Shown: positions 27,535 to 38,387, counted from the first letter of the stretch. The stretch is 64,000 bases of DNA from CAVPMN01 sp963706425 (GCA_963706425.1 CAVPMN010000020.1:124001-188000); one strand, 5' to 3'. The notes: generated by a model from the letters alone, not told the origin. Translations and numbers: made by a program.

Positions 27535-30500
27535 TCACCATGCCTCGATCACGTCTTCTCCACGCTCCTCAGCCACGCGCTGTGCCTCGAGCACACGCTT
27601 GTAGTCCTTCGGCATCACCTTGCGGAACTGCTCGACCCACGTGCCCCACCGGTCGAGCAGCCTGGCCGCCACCACCGACTCGGTCTCGTCGAAGTGTCGC
27701 TGCACCCGATCGCGCAGCCATTCACGATCGGTGTCGTCGAGCGGATCGAGGTCGACCATCTCGTAGTTGACCCGCTCGGCGAAGGTGCCCTCGGCGTCGT
27801 GCACGAACGCCACGCCACCCGACATGCCCGCACCGAAGTTGCGGCCCGTCGGACCGAGCACCACCACTCGCCCACCGGTCATGTACTCGCACGCGTGGTC
27901 GCCCACGCCCTCGACCACCGCGACGGCGCCCGAGTTGCGCACCGCGAAGCGCTCGCCGACGATGCCCCGCAGGAACAGCTCGCCGGCGGTGGCGCCGTAG
28001 AGGATGACATTGCCGGCGATGATGTTCTCCTCCGCCGGGAACGGGCTCTCGCGAGGCGGTCGCACGATGATGCGGCCCCCCGACAGCCCTTTGCCGACGT
28101 AGTCGTTGGCGTCGCCGTCGAGCCGCAGCGTGATGCCGCGCGGCACGAACGCACCGAAGCTCTGCCCTGCCGAGCCGTTGAACTGCACGGTGATCGTGTC
28201 GTCGGGCAGTCCCGCCCCGCCGTGCCGTTTGGTGAGCTCGTGGCCGAGCATCGTGCCGACGGTGCGGTTCACGTTGCGGATCGGCAACTCGATGCGCACC
28301 GGATCGCCCCGTTCGAGCGCAGGTGCGGCGAGCTCGATGAGCTCGTTGTCGAGGGCGTGCTCGAGGCCGTGATCCTGTTCGCGCACCTGGAACCGATGGG
28401 CGTCGTCGCTCAGTGCCGGCATGGTGAGGATCGGACGCAGGTCGAGGCCGGCCGCCTTCCAGTGGTCGATCGCCTGGCGCGTGTCGAGCACCTCGGAGTG
28501 GCCGATGGCCTCGTCGATGCTGCGGAAGCCCAGCTCGGCGAGCAGCTCGCGCACCTCCTCGGCGATGAACTCGAAGAAGTTGACCACGAACTCGGGCTTG
28601 CCGGTGAAGCGCGAGCGCAGCTCGGGGTTCTGGGTGGCCACCCCCACCGGGCAGGTGTCGAGGTGGCACACGCGCATCATGATGCAGCCCGACACCACCA
28701 GCGGTGCGGTGGCGAAGCCGAACTCCTCGGCGCCCAGCAGCGCGCCGATCACCACATCGCGACCGGTCTTCATCTGGCCGTCGACCTGCACCACGATGCG
28801 ATCGCGCAGGTTGTTGAGCAGCAGCGTCTGCTGGGTCTCGGCCAAGCCGAGCTCCCACGGAGCACCGGCGTGCTTGAGCGACGTGAGCGGCGCCGCGCCC
28901 GTGCCGCCGTCGTGGCCCGAGATGAGCACCACGTCGGCGTGTGCCTTCGACACGCCGGCGGCCACCGTGCCCACACCCACCTCGGCCACCAGCTTCACGT
29001 GCACCCGTGCGCTGGGGTTCGAGTTCTTCAGGTCGTGGATGAGCTGGGCCAGATCCTCGATCGAGTAGATGTCGTGGTGCGGAGGCGGGCTGATGAGCCC
29101 GACGCCCGGCGTGGAGTGCCGGGTGGCTGCGATCCACGGATAGACCTTGTGGCCGGGCAGCTGGCCGCCCTCGCCCGGCTTGGCCCCCTGCGCCATCTTG
29201 ATCTGGATGTCGTCGGCGTTGGTGAGGTAGTCGCTGGTGACCCCGAAGCGGCCCGACGCCACCTGCTTGATGGCGCTGCGCTTGGAATCGCCGTTGGGCA
29301 TGGGCACGAAGCGCTCGGGATCTTCGCCGCCCTCACCGGTGTTCGACCGCGCGCCCAGCCGGTTCATGGCGATGGCGAGGGTCTCGTGAGCCTCAGCGGA
29401 GATCGATCCGTACGACATGGCGCCCGTGCTGAATCGGCGCACGATCGCCTCGACCGACTCGACCTCGTCGAGCGGCACCGGCGGACGGGCACCCGTGCGG
29501 AACTCGAAGAGGCCCCGCAGGGTGGCCAGCTGGCGCGACTGGTCGTCGACGAGCTGCGTGTACTCCTTGAACACCTCGTAGCGCTTCGAGCGGGTGGCGT
29601 GCTGCAGCTTGAACACCGTCTCGGGGTTGAAGAGGTGATATTCGCCCTCGCGTCGCCACTGGTAGTCGCCCCCGACCTCGAGCGTGCGATGGGCCCGCTC
29701 GGTGGGGTTGGCCGGATAGGCCAGCCGGTGCCGGCCGGCCACCTCGTCGGCCAGCTCGTCGAGCCCGACCCCGCCGAGGCGGCTGACCGTGCCGGTGAAG
29801 TACTCGTCGACCAGGTCGCGCGACAGGCCGATGGCCTCGAAGATCTGGGCGCCCGTGTAGGAGGCCACCGTCGAGATGCCCATTTTCGACATCACCTTCA
29901 GCACGCCCTTGCTGGCCGCCTTGACGTAGTTGGACACCGCCTTCTGCGGATCCTTGAGATCGCTGCGACCCTCGGCGATGAGGTCTTCGACGGTCTCGAA
30001 GGCGACGTAGGGGTTGATGGCCGCGGCGCCGTAGCCGAGGAGGAGGCACATGTGATGCACCTCGCGTGCCTCGCCCGTCTCGACGACCAGGCCCACCTTG
30101 GTGCGCGACTTCTCGCGGATGAGGTGGTGGTGCACCGCGCTGGTGAACAGCAATGCCGGGATCGGAGCCAGCTCCTCGGTGGCGCCCCGGTCGGTGAGCA
30201 CCAGGATGGTGGCGCCCGCCTCGATGGCCTCGCTGGCCCGGCGGCGCACGTCGTCGAGCGCGGCCCGCAGGCCTGCTCCGCCCTCGGCCACCGGGAACAG
30301 GCACGGGATCTCGACCGTGCTCAGGTAGTCGAGCCCGGCGTAGGTGTCGATGGCCTTGATCTTGGCCAGCTCGTCGTTGTCGATGACCGGGCGGGGCACG
30401 AACACCTGCCGGCACGACTTGGGGCCGGGGTCGAGCAGGTTCTGCTCGGGTCCGATGGTGCCGCCGATGGCGGTGACCAGCTCCTCACGGATGGCGTCGA

Positions 30501-32109
30501 GCGGCGGGTTGGTCACCTGCGCGAAGAGCTGTTGGAAGTAGTCGTAGAGCAGGCGCGACCGGGTCGACAGCACGGCTATGGGGGTGTCGGTGCCCATCGA
30601 CCCGATGGGCTCGATGCCCAGGCGCGCCATCGGCTCGATGATGAGCTTGAGCTCCTCGCTCGTGTAGCCGAACGTCTGCTGGCGCTGCACCACCGAACCG
30701 TGGGGCGGCAGTTCGTGGGGCCGGTGGGGCAGCAGCTCGAGATCGACCAGGTTCTGCGCGATCCAGTCGCCATAGGGACGCGCTGCGGCCAGCTCCGACT
30801 TGATCTCGTCGTCACCGACGATGCGGCCCTTGGTGGTGTCGACGAGGAACATCCGCCCGGGCTGCAGCCGGCCCTTCTTCACGACCTTGGCCGGGGGCAC
30901 GTCGAGCACGCCGACCTCGGACGCCATGATGACGAGGTCGTCGCTGGTGACCCAGTAGCGCGAGGGTCGCAGGCCGTTGCGATCGAGGACCGCACCCATC
31001 ACCGTGCCGTCGGTGAACGCAATGGACGCCGGGCCGTCCCACGGCTCCATCAGCGAGGAGTGGAACTGGTAGAACGCCTTCTTGTCGGGCGCCATCGACT
31101 CGTGCTTCTCCCACGCCTCGGGAATCATCATGAGCACGGCGTGGGGCAAGGAGTAGCCGCCCATGTGCAGCAGCTCGAGCGCCTCGTCGAAGGTGGCCGA
31201 GTCGCTGGCCTCGGGCGTGCAGATCGGGAAGATGCGCTCGAGATCACCCGGGAGCAGATCGGTGGCGAGCAGCGCCTCGCGAGCCCGCATCCAGTTGCGG
31301 TTGCCCTGCACGGTGTTGATCTCGCCGTTGTGGGCGATGTAGCGGAACGGATGGGCGAGCGGCCACGACGGGAACGTGTTGGTGGAGAACCGTGAGTGCA
31401 CCAGGGCCAGCGCCGACTCGACCCGCTCGTCGTTGAGATCGAGGAAGAACTCCGAGAGCTGGGGCGTGGTGAGCATGCCCTTGTAGACGAGGGTGCGCGT
31501 GGACAGGCTCGGGAAGTAGGCACCGCTCACACCGTTGACGGGGCCGAGCTCGTGCTCGACGCGCTTGCGCACGATGTAGACCCGGCGCTCGAGCGCCAGA
31601 TCGATGAGCCCGTCGCCGGCCAGGAACACCTGGCGGAACGTCGGCTGCACGGCCTGGGCCGACTCGCCGATCATCGAGTCGTCGATGGGCACCTCGCGCC
31701 ACCCGAGCACCCGCAGGCCCTCGCTGGCGGCGATCTTGCCGATGTGGGCGGCGACCTCGTCGGCCTTTTCGGGATCGCGGGGCAGGAAGCCGACACCGGT
31801 GGCGTACTGACCTTCGGCCGGCAGGTCGAAGTCGACCACATCACGCAGGAAGCGATCGGGAACCTGCAACAAGATGCCGGCCCCGTCACCGGTGTTGACC
31901 TCGGCGCCGAGGGCACCACGATGCTGCATGTTGCAGAGGGCGCCGATGCCCATCTGCACCAGGTCGTGGCTGCGCAGGCCTTTCATGTGCACGATGAAGT
32001 TGACGCCGCACGCATCGTGTTCGAAGCGCGGGTCGTAGAGGCCCTGGGCGGGCGGGAGATCGGGGCGCCCGACGGGCGGGCTCGGCTGGTGATCGTCTGG
32101 TGAACGCAT
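27535..32109 (-). CDS. gltB: Glutamate synthase (NADPH) large subunit
   Basis: A protein of about 1524 residues, normal for GltB. Order: a short propeptide and class II glutaminase with the nucleophile Cys in HDACGVNFIVHM, a central domain (residues about 480-790), the FMN/2-oxoglutarate domain with GHDGGTGAAPLTSLKHAG, 3Fe-4S ligands in CIMMRVCHLDTCPVG, and the C-terminal GXGXG helix domain. I place the start at ATG 32109 (MRSPDDH), about 40 residues before the Cys, because longer frames to 32376 run into the divergent gene. It makes glutamate from glutamine and 2-oxoglutarate with gltD. The divergent partner is the M18 aminopeptidase, with a 145-base shared promoter gap. Confidence 0.95.
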   Translation of the reverse strand: MRSPDDHQPSPPVGRPDLPPAQGLYDPRFEHDACGVNFIVHMKGLRSHDLVQMGIGALCNMQHRGALGAEVNTGDGAGILLQVPDRFLRDVVDFDLPAEGQYATGVGFLPRDPEKADEVAAHIGKIAASEGLRVLGWREVPIDDSMIGESAQAVQPTFRQVFLAGDGLIDLALERRVYIVRKRVEHELGPVNGVSGAYFPSLSTRTLVYKGMLTTPQLSEFFLDLNDERVESALALVHSRFSTNTFPSWPLAHPFRYIAHNGEINTVQGNRNWMRAREALLATDLLPGDLERIFPICTPEASDSATFDEALELLHMGGYSLPHAVLMMIPEAWEKHESMAPDKKAFYQFHSSLMEPWDGPASIAFTDGTVMGAVLDRNGLRPSRYWVTSDDLVIMASEVGVLDVPPAKVVKKGRLQPGRMFLVDTTKGRIVGDDEIKSELAAARPYGDWIAQNLVDLELLPHRPHELPPHGSVVQRQQTFGYTSEELKLIIEPMARLGIEPIGSMGTDTPIAVLSTRSRLLYDYFQQLFAQVTNPPLDAIREELVTAIGGTIGPEQNLLDPGPKSCRQVFVPRPVIDNDELAKIKAIDTYAGLDYLSTVEIPCLFPVAEGGAGLRAALDDVRRRASEAIEAGATILVLTDRGATEELAPIPALLFTSAVHHHLIREKSRTKVGLVVETGEAREVHHMCLLLGYGAAAINPYVAFETVEDLIAEGRSDLKDPQKAVSNYVKAASKGVLKVMSKMGISTVASYTGAQIFEAIGLSRDLVDEYFTGTVSRLGGVGLDELADEVAGRHRLAYPANPTERAHRTLEVGGDYQWRREGEYHLFNPETVFKLQHATRSKRYEVFKEYTQLVDDQSRQLATLRGLFEFRTGARPPVPLDEVESVEAIVRRFSTGAMSYGSISAEAHETLAIAMNRLGARSNTGEGGEDPERFVPMPNGDSKRSAIKQVASGRFGVTSDYLTNADDIQIKMAQGAKPGEGGQLPGHKVYPWIAATRHSTPGVGLISPPPHHDIYSIEDLAQLIHDLKNSNPSARVHVKLVAEVGVGTVAAGVSKAHADVVLISGHDGGTGAAPLTSLKHAGAPWELGLAETQQTLLLNNLRDRIVVQVDGQMKTGRDVVIGALLGAEEFGFATAPLVVSGCIMMRVCHLDTCPVGVATQNPELRSRFTGKPEFVVNFFEFIAEEVRELLAELGFRSIDEAIGHSEVLDTRQAIDHWKAAGLDLRPILTMPALSDDAHRFQVREQDHGLEHALDNELIELAAPALERGDPVRIELPIRNVNRTVGTMLGHELTKRHGGAGLPDDTITVQFNGSAGQSFGAFVPRGITLRLDGDANDYVGKGLSGGRIIVRPPRESPFPAEENIIAGNVILYGATAGELFLRGIVGERFAVRNSGAVAVVEGVGDHACEYMTGGRVVVLGPTGRNFGAGMSGGVAFVHDAEGTFAERVNYEMVDLDPLDDTDREWLRDRVQRHFDETESVVAARLLDRWGTWVEQFRKVMPKDYKRVLEAQRVAEERGEDVIEAW

Positions 32110-32254
32110 ACGTCTTCCGGACTCGGGGCGTGGGGTGCACGCACTGGGAGCGGGTCGTTGCATCCACCCGGACGACGCTGGCCAGGCAGAAAGGGTCCCG
32201 CATACTACCTGTGCCCCTCCGATCCCGCCCATTCGGAACCGGTAGCCTCCGGCG

Positions 32255-33576
32255 GTGTCCGACCAGTCGCCCCAACCGGCCTCCGACCAGTGGGCGGAGG
32301 CTCGCGGTCTCGTCGACTTCATCGACGCCGCCCCGTCGCCGTTCCACGCCGTCGCCGAGGCCACCACCAGGCTCAACGCGGCGGGCTTCTCGGTGCTCGC
32401 CGAGACGCGACCCCTGGCCTGACGCCCCGGGCCGCTACCTGGTGGTGCGAGGCGGTTCGCTGGTGGCCTGGACCACCGAGGGAGATCGCCGACCCGAGCA
32501 CGGGTTCCGCGTGCTCGGGGCCCACACCGACAGCCCCAACCTGCGGGTCAAGCCCCGACCCGACACGGGCGCCGCGGGCCTGCGCCAGCTCGGCGTCGAG
32601 GTCTACGGCGGGGCGCTGCTCAACTCGTGGCTCGATCGCGATCTGGGCCTGTCGGGCCGCGTGGCGGTGCGGGTGGGCGACACGGTCGAGCTGCGGCTGT
32701 TCCGCATCGATCGGCCGCTGCTGCGCATCCCGCAACTCGCCATCCACCTCGACCGCGGCGTCAACGAGAACGGCCTCAAGCTCAACCCGCAGCAGCACCT
32801 CGCTCCCCTGTGGGCCACCGGGCCGGTCGACCACGGAGGCTTCCGTCGTTTCCTCGCCGACGAGCTCGCCGTGGGGCCCGACGACATCGTGGCCTGGGAT
32901 GCGATGGCGCACGACGTGATGCCGGCCGCGCTGCTCGGTGTCGACGACGAGTTCGTCAGCGCGCCGCGCATCGACAACCTGGCGTCGTGCTTCACCGCCC
33001 TCCGCGCCCTCGAACGCTCGCTCGACCACGATCACCGCGCCATACCGGTGGTCTGCCTCTTCGACCACGAAGAGGTGGGCAGCCAATCCGCCCAGGGGGC
33101 CGACAGCACCATGTTGCCCACGGTGCTCGAACGGGTGGCGGCCACGTGCGGCGCCGGCCGCGACGGCTTCCACCGGGCGCTGGCTGCATCGCTGTGCCTC
33201 TCCGCCGACGGCGCCCATGCCACGAACCCCAACTACGCGGAGCGGCACGAGCCTGCTCATCAGATCGCGCTCAACGGGGGCCCGGTGCTCAAGCTCAACA
33301 GCAACGTGCGCTACGCCACCGATGCCGGCACCGGCGCGATCGTGGCGTTGGCGGCACGAACGGGCGCAGGTGCCGCTGCAACAGTTCGTGGTGCGCACCG
33401 ACATGCCCTGCGGCTCGACCATCGGGCCGATCACCGCCGCCCGCCTCGGCATCCCCACCGTCGATGTGGGCATCCCCCAGCTGGCGATGCACTCGGCCCG
33501 CGAGCTGTGCGGAGCGCACGACCCGGGCCGGTTCGTCGACCTGCTCGTCGCCGTGCTCGGCCTGGACCTGCCGTGA
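32255..33576 (+). CDS. apeB: M18 family aspartyl aminopeptidase, frame broken near 32408 and 33355
   Basis: A protein of about 439 residues. Family blocks: VDFIDAAPSPFHAVAEA, then GRYLVVRGGSLVAW, metal ligands HTDSPNLRVKP, IDNLASCFTALRAL and CLFDHEEVGSQSAQGA, NSNVRYATDAG and DMPCGSTIGPITAARLG, ending in PQLAMHSARELCG. It removes N-terminal Asp or Glu in the cytoplasm using two metal ions. The frame changes +1 twice: at 32408 (AET|DPWPDAPG) and near 33354-33357 (VALA|ERAQVPLQQF). Without these corrections the chain ends after 55 codons at 32422. The start is GTG 32255. Its stop overlaps the amine oxidase start by 4 bases. Confidence 0.85.
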
Positions 33577-35463
33577 GCCATCCGCTCGACGCCCTCAGCG
33601 CGGCCGAGATCCGGCTGGCCGCCGACCTCTATCGCCAGGCGAAAGGCGATGCCGACCCGCTGTTCGTCTCGGTGAGGCTGGTCGAACCCACACGCGACGA
33701 GCTCGCCACGCTGGCCGCCGGCGGCGCCGTGCCCAAACGGGCCCGGGTGGTCGCCATCGCCGGGCCCTGCGCCTTGGGTGAGGCGGTCGTCTCCCTCGAC
33801 GACGAGCGGGTCGAGTCGCTCGAGGTGGTCGAGCCGGCCCGTCCCCCGGTGCTCTTCGAGGAGGCGATCATCGCCATCGCGGCCGTCAAGGAGCACGCCG
33901 ACTGGCAGGCCGCCATGCGCCGCCGAGGCATCGACGACTTCGATCTCGTGCAGCTCGACCCGTGGCCGCCGGGCACCTTCGGCGAACCGCACGAGGAAGG
34001 CCGACGCCTCACCAAGGTGCTCTCCTACCTGCGCACCGCCCCCGACGACAACGGCTACGCGCGTCCGATCGAAGGCGTGCTCGTCCACGTCGACCTCGGC
34101 ACGGGCGAGGTGCTCTTCGTCGAAGATCGTGGGGTCGTGCCCATCCCGCCCGAGAGCGGCAGCTACTACCCCGAGCACCACGAGCCGCTCCGCGACGACC
34201 TCAAGCCGCTCGACATCACCCAGCCCGACGGACCGAGCTTCACGGTCGAGGGCAACCTGGTGCGTTGGCAACGCTGGCAGCTGCGGGTCACGCTCGACCC
34301 GATCGAAGGCCTGGTGCTGCACCAGGTCGGCTACGAGGACGACGGCAGGGTCCGGCCGATCATGCATCGGGCGTCGCTCTCCGAGATGGTGGTCCCCTAC
34401 GGCGCCACCGACCCGATGCATCGATGGAAGAACGCGTTCGATGCCGGCGAGTGGGGCATGGGCCGCATGACCAACTCGCTCGAGCTCGGGTGCGACTGCC
34501 TCGGCGAGATCTACTACTTCGATGCCGCGCTGGTCACCGAGCACGGCGACGCCAACGTCATCAACAACGCGATCTGCATGCACGAGGAGGACTTCGGCAT
34601 CGTCTGGAAGCACCTCGACATGCACTCGTTCCGCACCGAGGTGCGCCGCCAGCGTCGGCTGGTCGTCAGCTCGATCTACACGGTCGGCAACTACGAGTAC
34701 GGCTTCTACTGGTACTTCTACCTCGACGGCTCGATCCAGCTCGAGGTGAAGCTCACCGGCATCATCCAGCCGATCGCGTTCGACCCCGAGGTCGGCCCGC
34801 CAGCCAACGCCAACGTGATCGCGCCCGGGTTCGCTGCACCCCATCACCAGCATCTGTTCTGCATGCGCCTCGACATGGCGGTCGACGGTTTCGAGAACTC
34901 CGTGGTCGAGGTGAACACCGCACCGCAGGCTCCGGGCCCCGACAACGAATGGCTCAACGGCATCGAGGCCGACCGCCACCCTGCTCGAGAGCGAGCTGCG
35001 AGCGCAGCGCGACGTCGACGCGGCCAGCAGTCGCACCTGGCGAGTCGTCAACCGCGGCGCACCGAACCGGCTGGGCGAGCCGGTCGCCTACAAGCTGATC
35101 CCGCAGTCGTCGCCCACCCTGCTGGCCGATCCCCGATCGTGGGTCGGCCGCCGGGCCGCCTTCGCCCGCCACAACCTGTGGGTCACGCCGTTCCGTGACG
35201 ACGAGCGCCACGCCGCCGGCGAGCACCCCAACCAGTCCGCCGGCGGCGACGGCCTGCCCGCCTGGACCGCCGCCGACCGCTCGATCGTCGACACCGACCT
35301 GGTGGTCTGGCACACCTTCGGCGTCACCCACCTCGTGCGCCCGGAGGACTGGCCGGTGATGCCGGTGGAGTACACCGGGTTCCTCATGGTTCCCGTCGGG
35401 TTCTTCGACCGGAACCCCACGCTCGACGTGCCCCCCTCCGCGAACGGCCACTGCCACACGTGA
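33573..35463 (+). CDS. tynA: Copper-containing primary amine oxidase, frame broken near 34971
   Basis: A protein of about 629 residues, typical for the family. Active-site block NYEY with Tyr374 as the precursor of the topaquinone cofactor; catalytic Asp290 in NAFDAGE, exactly 84 residues earlier, as in the Arthrobacter enzyme; ELGCDCLGEI and CMHEEDFGI; copper ligands His-x-His in HQHLFCMR and a third His in the C-terminal part. It oxidises primary amines to aldehydes, ammonia and hydrogen peroxide. The frame shifts +1 at about 34971 (IEA|TATLLESELRAQRD); after that it runs to 35463. There is no signal peptide. The start GTG 33573 overlaps the aminopeptidase stop, and the stop overlaps the next start. 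Confidence 0.9.
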
Positions 35464-36281
35464 CGTCGCATCCCGCGCTCGATCCGGCACCGCTGCTCAC
35501 CGGGCGCGTCGCGGTGGTGACCGGCGGCGGCACGGGAATCGGGCGCGCCATCGCCACCGCGTTCCTCGCCCACGGTGCCCAGGTGGTCAACGTCGAGGTC
35601 GACGAGGCTCTCGCCGCAGAGGCACCGGGCGATGTGCTCGTTGCCGACGTGCGCGAGCCCGGCACCGCCGCCCTCGCAATCAGCACCGCCACCGAGCGGT
35701 ACGGATCGCTCGACGTGCTGGTGAACAACGTGGGCCACTACGTCGGGGGCAAGGCGTTCGTCGACTCCGACGACGACGACTGGGCGGCCGTCCGCGACGT
35801 GAACCTCGATCACGTGCTGCGCATGACCAAGGCCGCCCTACCCGTCATGATCGATCAGGGGCGGGGCGGCAGCATCATCAACCTCACCACGGTCGAGGCG
35901 TTCCGCGGCATGCCCCACCTGCCGGTCTACGGCGCCTACAAAGCAGCCGTCACCCAGTTCTCGAAGAGCCTGGCCCTCGACGTCGGCCGCCACGGCATTC
36001 GCGTCAACGACATCGCACCCGACGTCACCCGCTCGGCCCAGCTGCCCTACGAGCGCTGGCTCTCGCCCGAGGAGGAGCAACGGATCCCGCAGTGGGTGCC
36101 GCTCGGTCGTCTCGGCGAACCGATCGATGTAGCCGGCGTCGCGCTGTTCCTCGCCAGCGACCTGTCGTCGTTCGTCACCGGCACCACCATCCACTGCGAC
36201 GGTGGCACCTACGCGGCTGGCGGTTGGTATCGCACCGAGCACGGCCCACGCCCGTGGACCAACCGCCCCTTCGACCCCTGA
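35460..36281 (+). CDS. Short-chain dehydrogenase/reductase (SDR)
   Basis: A 273-residue classical SDR: VTGGGTGIGRAIATAF for NAD(P) binding, NNVGHYVGG, and the Tyr/Lys pair in YGAYKAAVTQ. The catalytic Ser position, 13 residues before the Tyr, is Thr (NLTTVEAF), a conservative change that can still work. The C-terminal part (ITHPVxG-like) is normal. GTG 35460 overlaps the amine oxidase stop by 4 bases, so the three genes apeB, tynA and SDR are translationally coupled. It probably oxidises or reduces an alcohol/aldehyde connected with amine breakdown; the substrate is not visible. Confidence 0.82.
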   Translation: MTSHPALDPAPLLTGRVAVVTGGGTGIGRAIATAFLAHGAQVVNVEVDEALAAEAPGDVLVADVREPGTAALAISTATERYGSLDVLVNNVGHYVGGKAFVDSDDDDWAAVRDVNLDHVLRMTKAALPVMIDQGRGGSIINLTTVEAFRGMPHLPVYGAYKAAVTQFSKSLALDVGRHGIRVNDIAPDVTRSAQLPYERWLSPEEEQRIPQWVPLGRLGEPIDVAGVALFLASDLSSFVTGTTIHCDGGTYAAGGWYRTEHGPRPWTNRPFDP

Positions 36282-36284
36282 GCG

Positions 36285-37811
36285 TCAGATGGAGCGCTCC
36301 TGGTCCTGCCAGTAGCGGTCGCGCAGCAGCCGCGTGTAGAGCTTGCCCGTCGGGTAACGCGGCAACGCCTCTTCGAAGTCGATCGACCTCGGCACCTTGA
36401 AGCCGGCGAGCCGGGTGCGGGCGAAGTCGAGCAGCTCGCCTGCGAGCTCGTCGCTGGGCTCCACACCGTCGACCAGTTCGACGGCCGCCTTCACCGCCTC
36501 GCCCCACTCGTCGTCGGGGATGCCGAACACGCCCACGTCGGCCACTGCAGGGTGTTCGATGAGCACCCCTTCGATCTCGGCCGGGTAGATGTTCACGCCT
36601 CCGGAGATGATCGTGTGCGCGGCCCGATCCGACAGGTAGACCCAACCTTCGTCGTCGACATAGCCGATGTCGCCGATCGAGTAGGTGCCCGGCTCCAGGA
36701 ACGCCTCGGCCGTCTTCTCGGGTGCGTTGTGGTACTCGAAGACCCGATCGGCGATCTTGTTGCGACACCACAGCGTGCCCACCTCGCCGGGCGGCAGTCG
36801 CCTGCCCTCGGGGTCGCCGGCGAAGATCTCGTAGGTGGGCACCGCCCGTCCGACCGTGCCGGGATGGGCCAGCCAGTCTTCGGAGCCAGCGAGGGTGACC
36901 ACGCCGCCTTCGCTGGCGCCCCAGTACTCGAGCAGCACCGGGCCCCACCACTCGATCATGTCCCGCTTGACCGACGGCGCGATGGGGGCGGCACCGTGCA
37001 AGACGACGGAGAGCGACGATCCGTCGAACGCGTTGCGCACGGCATCCGGCAGGCGCAGCAGGCGGACGAACATCGTGGGCACGAAGTGCGTGTCGCGCAC
37101 GCCGCGCTCGTCGATGAGTCGCAACGCGGTGGCGGGATCCCAACGGGGCATGACCACGAGCGGGGTCCCCAGCAGCAGATCCATCACCGCGAAACCGACG
37201 GGTGCGGCGTGGTAGAGCGGGCCGGTCACCAGGTGCGGGCCACCGTGGTCGAGGCCGAGCACCTTGCCGGCCGCGGCGTGGGCCCGCAGCTGGGCCGCCA
37301 CCGACGACTGCGTGGCCCGCTTGACGCCCTTGGGTCGCCCCGTGGTGCCCGATGTGTAGAACATGTTCCCGCCCGCCTGCCCATCGAGATCGAACGGGGA
37401 GGCGTCGGCGCCGGCCAGCGCTCGGTCGAGCTCGTCGCCCGCCACCACCACCGAGCGAGCTCCGGCCGCGGCCCGGCCCAGCTCCTCGTACTGGGGATCG
37501 ACGACGAGCAGGTCGGCCTTCGCATCGTCGAGGATGAACTCGACCTCAGACGAGGTCAGGTGCCAGTTGATCGGTGTGATCCACACGCCCGACAGCAGCG
37601 CGCCGAGCACGAGCTCGATGAACTCGACCCGATTGCCCATCAGCATGGCGGCGTGATCACCGGGGGCCAGGCCGTGCTCGTCCCGGAGCCAGTGAGCGGC
37701 GCGGCTGGCTCGATCGGCGAGCTCCGCCCACGTGCGTGTAGCGGTGAGATCGTCGAGCGCAAGGTCGTGAGGCCGGTCGGTGGCCAGGTCGAAGAGCACC
37801 GCGGCGGACAC
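36285..37811 (-). CDS. Acyl-CoA synthetase (AMP-forming, FadD-like)
   Basis: A 508-residue adenylate-forming enzyme. Motifs: P-loop YTSGTTGRPKGVKR, LLEYWGASEG, WYRTGD-like region YSIGDIGYVDDEG, the ISGGVNIYPAEIE hinge and the catalytic Lys in PRYPTGKLY at the C-terminus. It activates a carboxylic acid with ATP and joins it to CoA. A longer frame exists to 37856, but GTG 37811 (SAAVLFDLATDRP) starts exactly at the family's usual beginning and avoids overlap with the divergent lipoprotein gene. It converges on the SDR with a 3-base gap. Acyl chain length cannot be read from sequence. Confidence 0.88.
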   Translation of the reverse strand: MSAAVLFDLATDRPHDLALDDLTATRTWAELADRASRAAHWLRDEHGLAPGDHAAMLMGNRVEFIELVLGALLSGVWITPINWHLTSSEVEFILDDAKADLLVVDPQYEELGRAAAGARSVVVAGDELDRALAGADASPFDLDGQAGGNMFYTSGTTGRPKGVKRATQSSVAAQLRAHAAAGKVLGLDHGGPHLVTGPLYHAAPVGFAVMDLLLGTPLVVMPRWDPATALRLIDERGVRDTHFVPTMFVRLLRLPDAVRNAFDGSSLSVVLHGAAPIAPSVKRDMIEWWGPVLLEYWGASEGGVVTLAGSEDWLAHPGTVGRAVPTYEIFAGDPEGRRLPPGEVGTLWCRNKIADRVFEYHNAPEKTAEAFLEPGTYSIGDIGYVDDEGWVYLSDRAAHTIISGGVNIYPAEIEGVLIEHPAVADVGVFGIPDDEWGEAVKAAVELVDGVEPSDELAGELLDFARTRLAGFKVPRSIDFEEALPRYPTGKLYTRLLRDRYWQDQERSI

Positions 37812-37841
37812 TACCGGCCTGCGCCCTAACCTGAGCGGGTC

Positions 37842-38387
37842 ATGCCTCGTCCCCACTTGCGTTTCGCCGTCGTGGCCATGGTGGCCGTGCTGTCGGTGGC
37901 AGCCCTCGGTGCGTGCAGCAGCGACGACACCTCCGACGGGTCGACCGACTCACAGGTCAGCATCGACCCGCCCACCACCGCGCCGATCGAGTCGATCGTG
38001 CCCCCCACGTCCGCGGCCGACGGGTCGACCGGCGAGACGGGCGACGACAACGACGCCGACGACGCCGACGACGACCAGACCTCGTCGACGACGGCCGGCA
38101 ACCTCGAGGTGGTGCGCTTCGAGCTGCCCGCCCGGGTGCCGTGTGTCGACGGCACAGCCACCGCGATCGCCGACTACACGACCACCGGCGCCGAGACGGT
38201 GGCGTTCCTGGTCGACCAGGCGTCGGTGGCCGGCGGCCCGAACCCGCCGGTGTCGGGCCGCCACGTGCTCGATCTCACGTGTGGGGCCACCCACACCGTC
38301 GTGTTGATCGCCGTGGGCGGCGGAGGTCAGGTGCTCGCGTCGCGTGCCGTCACCGCCGACGCCCCCGCCGGCGCACCCCAGGGCTGA
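37842..38387 (+). CDS. Putative lipoprotein
   Basis: A 181-residue exported protein with a lipoprotein signal: short basic start, hydrophobic FAVVAMVAVLSVAAL, and the lipobox LGAC with Cys25 as attachment site. A long Ser/Thr/Asp-rich, low-complexity linker follows (residues 26-85, including DDNDADDADDD). The C-terminal about 90 residues form a compact beta-rich part with two Cys (VPCVDG and DLTCGA) that may pair. No known domain is recognised. It is divergent from the acyl-CoA synthetase with a 30-base gap. The second copy of the long palindrome lies 16 bases after its stop. Confidence 0.7.
   Translation: MPRPHLRFAVVAMVAVLSVAALGACSSDDTSDGSTDSQVSIDPPTTAPIESIVPPTSAADGSTGETGDDNDADDADDDQTSSTTAGNLEVVRFELPARVPCVDGTATAIADYTTTGAETVAFLVDQASVAGGPNPPVSGRHVLDLTCGATHTVVLIAVGGGGQVLASRAVTADAPAGAPQG

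Noticed and set aside
27694..31395. A 1233-codon open frame on the plus strand opposite gltB
   Set aside because: It is the antisense shadow of a GC-rich gene: the composition is His/Arg/Asp/Val-rich, it has no motif, and gltB on the other strand has complete family motifs.
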